Assembly: GCA_016125075.1 (NCBI GenBank)
Contig: WGMO01000012.1
Coordinates: 1 to 42,647 of the forward strand
Length of the DNA: 42,647 nt
Direction: 5' to 3'
Source: Terrimonas sp.
GTDB lineage: Bacteria; Bacteroidota; Bacteroidia; Chitinophagales; Chitinophagaceae
Part shown: piece after piece, positions 17,079-25,714 of the stretch
How the letters are laid out: each line of letters starts with the position of its first letter
How positions within the stretch are numbered: the first letter of the stretch is position 1
Program-made: the position numbers and the translations under genes
Notes under the pieces: model-generated
Told to the model about the DNA's origin: nothing
Databases searched by the model: none
What the model saw: the letters and a program-made list of their open reading frames with translations, nothing else

Positions 17079-18539
17079 TTATTGGTTGAAAAGAATCCGG
17101 AAAGCCGCCGCATATTGCGACGGATAGCTGGCAACAGGTTTAATGACGAGTTTATCTTCTTTTTGTACCCAAATTAAATTTTCACCACTTCCCAGCAGCT
17201 CAATGGTCTTTATCAAGCCATTGCCAGATTTTTTTGAAAGGGAACTGATTTCAATACTTTCACCTTTCCGGGGTAAGGCCAGTGTGATCGCATACAGTGT
17301 ATCCCCTTTCATTGTAAAACGGATATCCTTAGATGTAAAGGGTTTCTTTTGATCAACAAACTGTCCACTGGCCGATTCTGTCGGGCCTTCCCCGAATTGT
17401 TTCCAAACACGGGTTCCATAGATTGCCTCCCCGTTCACATCCAGCCATTTCCCCGTTCCCAGCAGGACTGCAGTCTCCTCTTCAGTTATCGTACCATCGG
17501 AACGCGGGCCGACATTCAATAACAGGTTGCCATTCTTACTGACGATATCAATCAGGTTGCTGATGACATACTGAGCAGACTTGAACGTATTATTCTTTAC
17601 ATAGCCCCATGATTTTTCTCCAATCGCATCATCGGTTTGCCAGGGTAAGGTATGAATACCCGCCAGTTTACCGCGCTCCATATCATACACTGCTACCCCT
17701 TTTGGAAAAGCAATATCGTGTTTGTAGTTGATCACAACACCCTTGTCCCATTCCAGGGCTTTATTATAATAATAAGAAGCAAAAGTCTTACGGTAAGGCT
17801 CCAGCGCAGGCTGATCGATCCACCAGTCAAACCAAAACAATTGTGGCTGGTATTTGTCTACGAGTTCGGTGTTTCTCAGTAACCAGTCATTCATGAATTC
17901 TGGCGTCATGGTTTCACTTTCTTCGCGTGCAGGCCCATAAAAATCTTCATATTGCGGGTCGTTCACATCAGATTCAAATCTTCGCCCCCCGTTCATGAAC
18001 CACCAATGCTCTATCCGGTGTGATGAAAGCCCGAAAATCAAACCCTGCTTTCTTGCTGCCGTAGCCAATTCTCCAATCACATCGCGTTTGGGTCCCATCT
18101 CGGCTGCATTCCATTTGGAAAGGGAGGTCTTATACATGGCAAAACCATCATGATGTTCGGCCACCGGAACGATATATTGGGCACCGGCTTTTTTAAATAA
18201 ACTCACCCATTGATCAGGATCGAAGTGCTCGGCTTTAAACATCGGGATGAAATCCTTATAGCCAAAACTTGTTTCGGGGCCATAGGTTTCAACCTGGTGT
18301 TGATAGACTTTCTCTCCTTTCCTGTACATATTCCGTGGATACCATTCAGAGTTGAAGGCCGGCACGGAGTAAACACCCCAGTGAATAAATATGCCGAATT
18401 TGGCATCCCGGAACCAATCCGGAATCTTATACTCCTTCAGGGATGCCCAGGTGGATTGAAAACGTTGCTGGGCAAAAGTCTCCGCGCCCATTGGATAAAG
18501 AAAGGCGACCAGCAAGCATAAAAAGACAATTTTTTTCAT
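17079..18539 (-). CDS. GH29 alpha-L-fucosidase
   Basis: The product has 486 residues from the ATG at 18539. The frame stays open 31 codons further upstream, but the signal peptide (MKKIVFLCLLVAFLYPMG...) starts here. Domain hallmarks are FGIFIHWGVYSVPAF (about residues 48-62), the active-site EHHDGF (128-133) and LFWFDWW with the likely nucleophile Asp238. A C-terminal beta-sandwich ends the protein. It is a retaining alpha-L-fucosidase expected to act on fucosylated pectin or xyloglucan side chains in the periplasm. It sits between GH92 (28 bases upstream) and GH28 (6 bases downstream). Confidence 0.93.
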   Translation of the reverse strand: MKKIVFLCLLVAFLYPMGAETFAQQRFQSTWASLKEYKIPDWFRDAKFGIFIHWGVYSVPAFNSEWYPRNMYRKGEKVYQHQVETYGPETSFGYKDFIPMFKAEHFDPDQWVSLFKKAGAQYIVPVAEHHDGFAMYKTSLSKWNAAEMGPKRDVIGELATAARKQGLIFGLSSHRIEHWWFMNGGRRFESDVNDPQYEDFYGPAREESETMTPEFMNDWLLRNTELVDKYQPQLFWFDWWIDQPALEPYRKTFASYYYNKALEWDKGVVINYKHDIAFPKGVAVYDMERGKLAGIHTLPWQTDDAIGEKSWGYVKNNTFKSAQYVISNLIDIVSKNGNLLLNVGPRSDGTITEEETAVLLGTGKWLDVNGEAIYGTRVWKQFGEGPTESASGQFVDQKKPFTSKDIRFTMKGDTLYAITLALPRKGESIEISSLSKKSGNGLIKTIELLGSGENLIWVQKEDKLVIKPVASYPSQYAAAFRILFNQ

Positions 18540-18567
18540 ATTGTTACTTAAAAAAGTTGAAGAATAT

Positions 18568-20841
18568 CTACCTGATCCGAGTTTTTTTTGTGCTACCCCA
18601 GTTTCCGGGCTTGTCCTGTAGTGTGATTTCAAGTTTTCCCCCTTCCATGATCATCGCATAAGTGATATAATTTTTCTTATACCGCTTCCCCTTCCATTTC
18701 ACCCCGCTGATAAATGCAGCACCGGCCGCCTTTTTTTCCGTTACAATTTCAAAGACCTTATTGCCCGGTAACCGGATACTGATATTCTCAAATAAGGGTG
18801 TACTCATGATATAGGCATTGGAAACAGGATCGACAGGATAAAAACCCATAGCGGCAAATACATACCAGGCACTCATCTGCCCTGCATCGTCATTGCCACT
18901 GAGGCCACCGGGTCCATCATCGTATTCCTCCCGCAGTATCTTCTGCACCTGGGTTTGGGTTTTATAAGGAGCAGCCGTAAAATTATACAGGAAGGGTATC
19001 TGGTGACCTGGTTCATTACCATGCCAGTATTCATCTTTTATAAAAAGACTGTCCAATGCCTCTTCCAGTTTTTTTGTCCCCCCCATCAGACGGGCCAGGC
19101 CCTTTATATCCTGAGGAACATAGAAAGTATATTGACGGGGTGTCCCTTCTGTTATATAGGATTCCCTAATATCGGCACGGAAGCTTTCAAACCAGGTTCC
19201 GTTTTTATATTTGCCCCTAACCATACCATCAGCAGGGCTGAATACCCGCTGATAATTCAATGAACGCTGATGCAGGTCCTTATAATCAGCTGTTTTCTGC
19301 AAGCCTTTTGCTACCCGGCTTAATGCATAATCGTCAAAAGCATATTCCAGCGTCCGGCTCACCTGCTCTTTTTTGTGAAAGGCTTCCTGTACACTGTCTT
19401 CCATGGGGATAAACCCATATTGCAGGTAGGAAGGCAGGGCCCTTCTTCCCATACCATTCTTATACACCAAAAAATCCACCGGTGTTTCATAGGCATTCCT
19501 GCGCATCAGCCTGTAGGCTTCCTGCACATCATAATTGCGGATCCCTTTATTGTAGGCAGAAGCGATAAAGGCCGTTGCATGATCACCGATCATCGCCGCT
19601 GTATAACTGTTCCAGCAGGGAAAGATCGGCAGCCAGTCACCCTGCTGTCCTTTTAGAATGAGGGCATTTACAAAATCATTGACAAGCCCCGGTTGCAGGA
19701 TTTCAAAGAGCGGTAACTGGGCACGGTAGATATCCCACATGGAAAAGTCATCATAATAGTTCCCTTCTGTCATTTGTTCCCACTCATGATTACCCGAAAA
19801 TTTCGGGTAGCGGCCATCGACATCATTGAACAAACGCGGGTGCTGCATGGCATGATAAAGGGCCGTGTAAAAAACCCTTTTGGCTTTTTCATTCCCTGAT
19901 TGAATCGCTATTTTCGACAATGCCTGTTCCCAAACCGATTTAGCCCCTGAAAGGATTTCATCAAAGGAATGGTCACCAATTTCCTGTGCCAGGTTTTTCC
20001 GGGCCCCTTCAAGGCTGCTAAAGGAAGTACCGATGCTGATCACACATCGCTCCCCTTTTCGAAGGTTAAACCCGACATATGCACCCATTCCGGCCTTATC
20101 CCGAACACTGTCAGTCGCTGCAATTCCTTCCTGGCTAAAGGTCCCTTTAACCGTTAAGGGCCTTCCGATCCTTATATAAAACCATCCATCGAATCCGGCA
20201 GGATTTCCCCAACCCTGATAAATACGGTGCACTGTGTTATAGCCCCAAATCACCCCGTTCGCAGCATCCACCTGCACAAATCCTTTTGCATAGTCGGTAT
20301 TGGGCGTTACCAGCAGGTATAAACTGTCATCCTGCTGCAGGGTGAATTGCATCATGCCGCATCGTAATGTAGACGTCATCTCTGCCGACAAATGAATAGC
20401 CGGCAGGCCGAGTTTGTAATAGGCCGGTGTGGTCACTTCATCAGCATGCGAAAAAGGGGCCGCATAATCCCGTAAAGCCGTTTTCAGGGTATGGGTAACC
20501 GGCATAATGGTGAAACTCCCGTAATCCTGCGTGCAGGAACCACTGAGCCAGTGCGTACCGCGAAAGCCGCTTAAGAGGCTGTCCTTATAATAATAGGGAG
20601 GAATACATTTTTTTTCCGTTGTTCTTGTTTGAGCCGTCCACTGTGTCATGGCAAAGGGCCATGTAACCGCGGGAATGGTATTGGCATTCGCCTCTGATCC
20701 AGCCTCACTGTGTTTGATGGCACTTAGTGTTGCAGAGGGCGCGGTACCGGAAAACGGCTGTACATATTGCAATAGCTGCTGTGCAGGCAGTACACCAGAA
20801 AAATGAAAAAGTGAAAAAGCTAAAATGATCTTTTTAATCAT
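18568..20841 (-). CDS. GH92 exo-alpha-mannosidase
   Basis: The product has 757 residues with a signal peptide (about 1-21, ending LPAQ). The GH92 layout is clear: an N-terminal beta-sandwich with the GFRGTHWLSG segment, then an (alpha/alpha)6 barrel with a GNEPGHQ motif holding the proposed general acid Glu and a GLSGNDDAGQMSAW motif (N650, D651, D652) holding the general base and calcium-site residues. Family members are calcium-dependent inverting exo-alpha-mannosidases. A mannosidase is unusual beside pectinases and may act on glycoprotein or arabinogalactan-protein glycans that travel with pectin. It is followed by GH29 after 28 bases. Confidence 0.92.
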   Translation of the reverse strand: MIKKIILAFSLFHFSGVLPAQQLLQYVQPFSGTAPSATLSAIKHSEAGSEANANTIPAVTWPFAMTQWTAQTRTTEKKCIPPYYYKDSLLSGFRGTHWLSGSCTQDYGSFTIMPVTHTLKTALRDYAAPFSHADEVTTPAYYKLGLPAIHLSAEMTSTLRCGMMQFTLQQDDSLYLLVTPNTDYAKGFVQVDAANGVIWGYNTVHRIYQGWGNPAGFDGWFYIRIGRPLTVKGTFSQEGIAATDSVRDKAGMGAYVGFNLRKGERCVISIGTSFSSLEGARKNLAQEIGDHSFDEILSGAKSVWEQALSKIAIQSGNEKAKRVFYTALYHAMQHPRLFNDVDGRYPKFSGNHEWEQMTEGNYYDDFSMWDIYRAQLPLFEILQPGLVNDFVNALILKGQQGDWLPIFPCWNSYTAAMIGDHATAFIASAYNKGIRNYDVQEAYRLMRRNAYETPVDFLVYKNGMGRRALPSYLQYGFIPMEDSVQEAFHKKEQVSRTLEYAFDDYALSRVAKGLQKTADYKDLHQRSLNYQRVFSPADGMVRGKYKNGTWFESFRADIRESYITEGTPRQYTFYVPQDIKGLARLMGGTKKLEEALDSLFIKDEYWHGNEPGHQIPFLYNFTAAPYKTQTQVQKILREEYDDGPGGLSGNDDAGQMSAWYVFAAMGFYPVDPVSNAYIMSTPLFENISIRLPGNKVFEIVTEKKAAGAAFISGVKWKGKRYKKNYITYAMIMEGGKLEITLQDKPGNWGSTKKTRIR

Positions 20842-20880
20842 GAATATCCGTTATAATTTATATATATTTTAATATTCCTG

Positions 20881-22833
20881 TTATTCAGCCGTAATGATAA
20901 ATCCACCCCGGGCGTTCATATCCAATTTGGTATTGTTGTTTTTGCTGTATACTAATTCCGTTTTGTCAAACAATTCACCGTTCTTTCCTTCTGTAATTAA
21001 AGAAGCGTTCCTGCTTCCCAGAAAAGACAGATCCACATTCACACTCCTTGTATGGTTTTCACCGTTAATACCGGCGACATACCATTTATGGCCACTTCTC
21101 CTTGCCAGCACAACATAATTCCCAGGATATCCGTCAATGAATTTAATATCGTCCCAGTAATCAGGCAAAGTCCTTAGAAAATCTTTTACATATTCAGGGA
21201 CATGTGCCATTCCTTCCGGAGACTCGGCATAATGCTGTATACCGGAGAGAAAGATAACCGATAATGCCAGTTCAAATGCCGATGTTGTTTTGCGTTGGCT
21301 ATTTGAATGTGTTAATTTATACAAGTTCATGGGTGTGAAATCCATCGGGTCAAAAATATTCCTGGTAAATGGCAGCATGCTGCAATGCTTGGCTTCGGCG
21401 TCGGCAGCATCCTGGTTAAAAGTGACCATCTCCATTCCATATACTGCTTCTGCACTCATGAGTTGCGGATAGGTTTTTGCCCATCCGCGGGGCAGGGTCG
21501 CACCATGAAAATTCACCATCAGCTTATACCTGGCAGCATCCTGCAGTATGTCAATATAATACTGTATCATCGACTGACCGTCTCCGCCAAAAAAATCAAT
21601 CTTCACCCCCTTGATCCCCATTTCATGGATACGTTGGAATTCCCTTTCCCTGCTTTCCTTTGTCAGCAAGAGGTCTTTGGGATGGTATTGCACCGTATTC
21701 CAGTCACCGGCTGAATTATACCAAAGAATAAGACCTACCTTTTTTTGTGCTGCATAAGTTGCCAGCTCCCTGATCTTTTCATAGCCAATCTTTGTATCCC
21801 AGTTCACATCGATCAAACAATATTGCCAGTGCATGTCGGAGGCATAGTCGATATATTTTTTCTGTTCCTCATAAGTGATATTATCATCTTTTGAATTGAT
21901 CCAGCTCCAGGAAGCCTTGCCTGGTTTGATATAGGAAAGATCAGGTGCCGCAGGTGCCGGTGCAAGATCGGTTCCCAGTGTCGACTCCATTATGGTATTC
22001 AGCCTGCCCATCGTGATGATCCGCCAGGGTGTGTACCAGGGTTTTGTATTTACAGGTAAATATCCGCCCCCTGTAAAAACTTCCCTTGGGTCGGGAAAAC
22101 CAATGCTGTATTTCGTGGAGGCAGAATCATTCACCAGCCTTGTACCGCAATAATTCCCATCAAGTCCCGTCTCTGAGATCAATATCCAGTTATCCCTGTA
22201 TTTGAAAAGAGAAGGATAAACCCATCCGGCATGCAGGGGCGAAACCGTTCCCACGGGTATATCCTGGAGATAATTTTCTTCATAGGAAGGATGGCAATGC
22301 TCCCATCCTGTCTTTGCCTGGCTCATGGGCTGTAACCAGGCCCGGGTACCCGCAATAAAATTAAAACTGGATAGTTCTTTTGTTATAGTAGAAGATGACC
22401 CATTCACCCAGGGGAAAAAATAACGAAAAGCTACCCCGTCATCACTTACACTGAAAATAATATCCATCCTGTGACCGGAAGCAGCAGCAACAGAAAAGGT
22501 CTGCCTGTTTGCCTGAAAGGCGATGGTACTTTTTTTTGCATTGCGGGTATGATAGGTTTCCTTTACCCTGGTTAAAGCAGATGAATTGACCCATTTCAGG
22601 TGCTCAGAAAAATTGTCCTGCTCCATTACGATTCCCAGCAAAGACCGATCGATGATAATTTCCTTCTGCTTTGTTACCTGGTAATATAAACGGCCATTTT
22701 CAAATCGGATATTGACCTGTACCGATTGATCAGGGCTGGCCAGGCTCACTGGTTCCTGCGCCACAATCGATTTTATTAAAATGAGTTGAAGGAATAAAAA
22801 GCTGCCACGTATAAAATAATTCAACAAATCCAT
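20881..22833 (-). CDS. GH97 alpha-glycoside hydrolase, probably retaining (alpha-galactosidase type)
   Basis: The product has 650 residues. A signal peptide spans about residues 1-25. The N-terminal beta domain begins SLASPDQSVQVNIRFENGRL and the catalytic barrel starts near residue 300. Motif GVKIDFFGGDGQ (409-420) places an Asp at 413, very near Asp415, which I recall as the nucleophile of the retaining Bacteroides GH97 alpha-galactosidase. The inverting SusB alpha-glucosidase branch uses Glu instead. I therefore favour an alpha-galactosidase, with alpha-glucosidase as the alternative. It lies 39 bases before GH92 and 21 bases after the toroid protein in one transcript. Confidence 0.9.
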   Translation of the reverse strand: MDLLNYFIRGSFLFLQLILIKSIVAQEPVSLASPDQSVQVNIRFENGRLYYQVTKQKEIIIDRSLLGIVMEQDNFSEHLKWVNSSALTRVKETYHTRNAKKSTIAFQANRQTFSVAAASGHRMDIIFSVSDDGVAFRYFFPWVNGSSSTITKELSSFNFIAGTRAWLQPMSQAKTGWEHCHPSYEENYLQDIPVGTVSPLHAGWVYPSLFKYRDNWILISETGLDGNYCGTRLVNDSASTKYSIGFPDPREVFTGGGYLPVNTKPWYTPWRIITMGRLNTIMESTLGTDLAPAPAAPDLSYIKPGKASWSWINSKDDNITYEEQKKYIDYASDMHWQYCLIDVNWDTKIGYEKIRELATYAAQKKVGLILWYNSAGDWNTVQYHPKDLLLTKESREREFQRIHEMGIKGVKIDFFGGDGQSMIQYYIDILQDAARYKLMVNFHGATLPRGWAKTYPQLMSAEAVYGMEMVTFNQDAADAEAKHCSMLPFTRNIFDPMDFTPMNLYKLTHSNSQRKTTSAFELALSVIFLSGIQHYAESPEGMAHVPEYVKDFLRTLPDYWDDIKFIDGYPGNYVVLARRSGHKWYVAGINGENHTRSVNVDLSFLGSRNASLITEGKNGELFDKTELVYSKNNNTKLDMNARGGFIITAE

Positions 22834-22854
22834 TATGTTAAACGATAAAAAATA

Positions 22855-24636
22855 TTAACTAAATATCAGGCTATGCTGCAAAGGTGTTTTCCCGGTAATG
22901 AACACATGCATACCTGTTGTTCTGAGGCTTCCGAAATGCGTACTGTACCTTTCCCCTTCCAGGTGACTGATTGACTTATGCGCCATCTTCCCGGGGCCAA
23001 AACGTATCTTGTCTTTCCCCTTCGTATATGCTGCCATACCCTGTTCCAGAAAATAATTATCATTCCCGGCATTTGTTACCCCAGCCAGGTTACCGCCTTC
23101 TTCAAAACAGAGTTCAATGGTTACGGGAACACCTTCAAAACCATCTACCCTGCAATCCAACCGGATATTTCCATCGGTTGCTGTAAAGATGACCGTGGTT
23201 TCCAATATTTTTACATTGCTGACAGGCCGGTCTTCAAAATCCATCTTATTCCAGAAACGCCCATCTATACTGGGGCTCAGTTTATAATCGCCATCCTTCT
23301 TCCTTTTATTTTCCGGCAAGGGCTGGTAATAAGGCACTTCGAGTTCCCGGTACAAAATATATTGATCCCCTTCTTTTCGCAGGCCATCACTATAGAAATA
23401 CCCCGTATTAAAAAAATCGGAAGAAAGCCGCATGTATTGTAAAACTGCATCCCCTTTCCTGAACATAAAGAAATTAGGGCTGCAGGATCGTCCGGATGCA
23501 ATGATCAGAGGCCAGTCCACCCCTCCAAACAGGGTGGCCGTGGTATTCTCCCGACGCAATCTTAATAAATGAGATGTTGTGAAAAGACGTTCATAATGGA
23601 CCGGTAATGCATTAGGGGTCGGAAGCGGCTTTTGTAATAATTCATTTTCCAGAAACATATACAAAGATGTTTTCAGCACTTCATCTTCAAAACCATCCGC
23701 TCCTTCAATCTGCCTGGCAATAGCTGCAAAGAATGGATTTTGATCTCTTATCGCCATATACCGGTAGTATTGGTAAAAAGAAACATGGGTCTTTGCAATG
23801 TACTGATCCTGTCTCCTGGAGTCCACCGTTACCAGGTCACCATCGGGTTCCATGTAGTAATACATCATCCCGAGGTTTTTGCGTATGGGATCCAGTAAGG
23901 CTGGCTTGTCTAATAACCTGGCCATGGTGAGCATTGAATTGTTTTCCACGCCTGAATAGAGACCGCTCCTTTCAGGATAATGACCATCCTTATCCATATA
24001 GATCCCTTCCTGCATCCATTCATCAATCCGCCTCGTGTATTTTTTATCAGGGAATAAAGTATTGATCTGAGCCAAAGCGGCACAAATCACCCAACGGTGA
24101 TTGGGGGTATGTACGCCTCCCACTGATAAGGCTTCGCCGGCTTTGACAATTACAGATTTCAATTTCTTTTGGACAGCATTCAGATCAGGGGCGTTATCTT
24201 TTTTCAAAATAGCAGCTGCGGGACAAAGGATCTCCAGTAAGAAGGCTGTGTCGGGCGGTGATTCCAGGTTGCCGATATTCACCGTACCATCATCCGACTG
24301 TGCGGCAGCGAGAAAGTCTACCAGCAAACCCAGTTTTTCCCCAACCAATTTGTTATGATAATAGGATGATTCCTTTGAACAGTATGCTGCTGCCAGTACA
24401 GCGAAGTCATAACCCGTTTTCCTGCTAAAATTGAGAAGTTCCGGACGAATGGCATCCATCAGGGTACCGGCATGTTTGTCATTCGCAGCAATCAGCCTGT
24501 TCATCATTTCGGTATCCAACATTTCTCCTCCTTTTTCCCGGACGGGATTGGCAGATCCCGCTGCCTGTTTCAACAATGGCCATAGCATAAGCGATGTTCC
24601 CATTTTCAAAAAACTAACCCTGTTTATTTTATTCAT
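22855..24636 (-). CDS. Secreted alpha/alpha-toroid protein, heparinase II/III-like; unassigned candidate carbohydrate-active enzyme
   Basis: The product has 593 residues and I do not recognise its family. The N-terminus (NRVSFLKMGTSLMLWPLL) resembles the Tat-like leaders of Bacteroidota polysaccharide enzymes but has only one Arg. Residues ~40-330 are helical, with paired helices suggesting an (alpha/alpha) toroid; they include YYHNKLVG, GGVHTPNHRW and HYPERSGLYSGVENN, whose His, Tyr, Arg and Asn residues could form an active site. From ~350 on, the sequence is beta-rich, as in the C-terminal sandwiches of toroid polysaccharide lyases. It sits inside the glycosidase train between the phosphoesterase and GH97. 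It could be a pectic lyase or a toroid glycoside hydrolase (for example a GH154-like uronidase). Confidence 0.75.
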   Translation of the reverse strand: MNKINRVSFLKMGTSLMLWPLLKQAAGSANPVREKGGEMLDTEMMNRLIAANDKHAGTLMDAIRPELLNFSRKTGYDFAVLAAAYCSKESSYYHNKLVGEKLGLLVDFLAAAQSDDGTVNIGNLESPPDTAFLLEILCPAAAILKKDNAPDLNAVQKKLKSVIVKAGEALSVGGVHTPNHRWVICAALAQINTLFPDKKYTRRIDEWMQEGIYMDKDGHYPERSGLYSGVENNSMLTMARLLDKPALLDPIRKNLGMMYYYMEPDGDLVTVDSRRQDQYIAKTHVSFYQYYRYMAIRDQNPFFAAIARQIEGADGFEDEVLKTSLYMFLENELLQKPLPTPNALPVHYERLFTTSHLLRLRRENTTATLFGGVDWPLIIASGRSCSPNFFMFRKGDAVLQYMRLSSDFFNTGYFYSDGLRKEGDQYILYRELEVPYYQPLPENKRKKDGDYKLSPSIDGRFWNKMDFEDRPVSNVKILETTVIFTATDGNIRLDCRVDGFEGVPVTIELCFEEGGNLAGVTNAGNDNYFLEQGMAAYTKGKDKIRFGPGKMAHKSISHLEGERYSTHFGSLRTTGMHVFITGKTPLQHSLIFS

Positions 24637-24653
24637 GGAAAAAAATTGAACAA

Positions 24654-25640
24654 TTATTTTTTGATTTGTGTGTAATAGATCAATTGCCCGTGATCATCAA
24701 TCACCTGAACCTGCATAGCTGTACCGCTAACTGAAAAGAGCATGAACCCATAGGCTGATGCGGCCAGCTTAGATCCCGGGATCAGCCGGACCGGTGTTCT
24801 TTCTGAGGCCGCCCCCGAAATGAAATGATGGGTTGGTCCTCCCTGTTTAAGGTACTGCAAATTATGTTCATGGCCTGCGAGGTAGGCATCTACTTTGTAT
24901 TTGTCAAAAATGGGTTGTAAGGAATTCCGGATGGCCCGGGTGTCGTACCCTTCTGTCCTGCTGCCTCCGGTGAACATGGGATGGTGCCCCACGACGATCC
25001 TCCATTTGATATAGGGAGAAGGATCTCCCAGCACCTTTTCCAGCCATGCTTTTTGCTTTGCACTGTCCTGGCTGCGTACATTGGGTCCGTATTCTGTATT
25101 CCGGTAAAACTCAGGGATGAGCGGGTTGGTATCGATAAAGGCGATCAGTACCTGTTCTGTACTGTCGCCATGAATAAAGAATTTTTTAGCATAATAACGG
25201 GCGGGCATCTTCCACCGGCGACTGATGGTTGAATAGGCGACTTCTGCATCCGGGTTGGATTTATAGTCATGGTTGCCCAATACCGGGTACCAGTCCCACT
25301 GCAGTGAAAAACTGGTATAGATATCTTCAAACGAATAATGGAAAAGCGGATCATATTCACTGATCACGCCGCTGGGATAAAAATTATCGCCGGTGGCAAT
25401 TACAAATTGTGATTTCGCCAAAGCTGCTGTCTTTCCCATTTGTTCGGCTACCTGTCGCTGATGGTCGTCGCCATTTCTTCCCCAGTCGCCCATCACGATA
25501 AAGTTCAGGGCCTGTGGGTTGACCTGTATCACGGAATCCTTCACCTGCCTGAAATCTTTGTCATTGATAAGTACCTGCGCGTATCCATATTTGGTAAAAA
25601 ACAGGGAAGCCAACAGCCAGAGTGGTATGCATTTTTTCAT
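24654..25640 (-). CDS. Periplasmic metallophosphoesterase, purple acid phosphatase (TRAP)-like
   Basis: The product has 328 residues with a signal peptide (about 1-21). All five metallophosphoesterase blocks are present: GDWG (51-54), GDNFY (84-88), GNHDY, GHHPMF and GHEHN. The order and spacing match small tartrate-resistant (ACP5-like) purple acid phosphatases. It should hydrolyse phosphomonoesters in the periplasm. It is the first gene after the susD terminator and lies 17 bases before the toroid protein, so it appears co-transcribed with the glycosidases. A phosphatase is not an obvious pectin enzyme; it may serve phosphate scavenging from plant material such as phytate or sugar phosphates, which would also fit the inositol oxygenase nearby. 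Confidence 0.92.
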   Translation of the reverse strand: MKKCIPLWLLASLFFTKYGYAQVLINDKDFRQVKDSVIQVNPQALNFIVMGDWGRNGDDHQRQVAEQMGKTAALAKSQFVIATGDNFYPSGVISEYDPLFHYSFEDIYTSFSLQWDWYPVLGNHDYKSNPDAEVAYSTISRRWKMPARYYAKKFFIHGDSTEQVLIAFIDTNPLIPEFYRNTEYGPNVRSQDSAKQKAWLEKVLGDPSPYIKWRIVVGHHPMFTGGSRTEGYDTRAIRNSLQPIFDKYKVDAYLAGHEHNLQYLKQGGPTHHFISGAASERTPVRLIPGSKLAASAYGFMLFSVSGTAMQVQVIDDHGQLIYYTQIKK

Positions 25641-25653
25641 GTGGTGTCAATTT

Positions 25654-25683
25654 AAAAAAAACCCGGGGCAGAAATACCCCGGG
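25654..25683 (-). terminator. Intrinsic terminator after susD
   Basis: Reading the minus strand, CCCGGGG and CCCCGGG (25677-25683 and 25662-25668 in plus coordinates) form a perfect 7-bp GC stem with an 8-nt loop, followed directly by eight T residues (25654-25661). It is the clearest intrinsic terminator in the window. It separates susC-susD from the enzyme train on the same strand. Confidence 0.88.
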
Positions 25684-25714
25684 ACAAATGAATGCTTATG
25701 CTCCAAAAAAAATC

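Noticed and set aside
18540-18632. Upstream ATG for the GH29 gene, overlapping the GH92 gene
   Set aside because: It would bury the obvious signal peptide 31 residues inside the protein and overlap the GH92 coding end.
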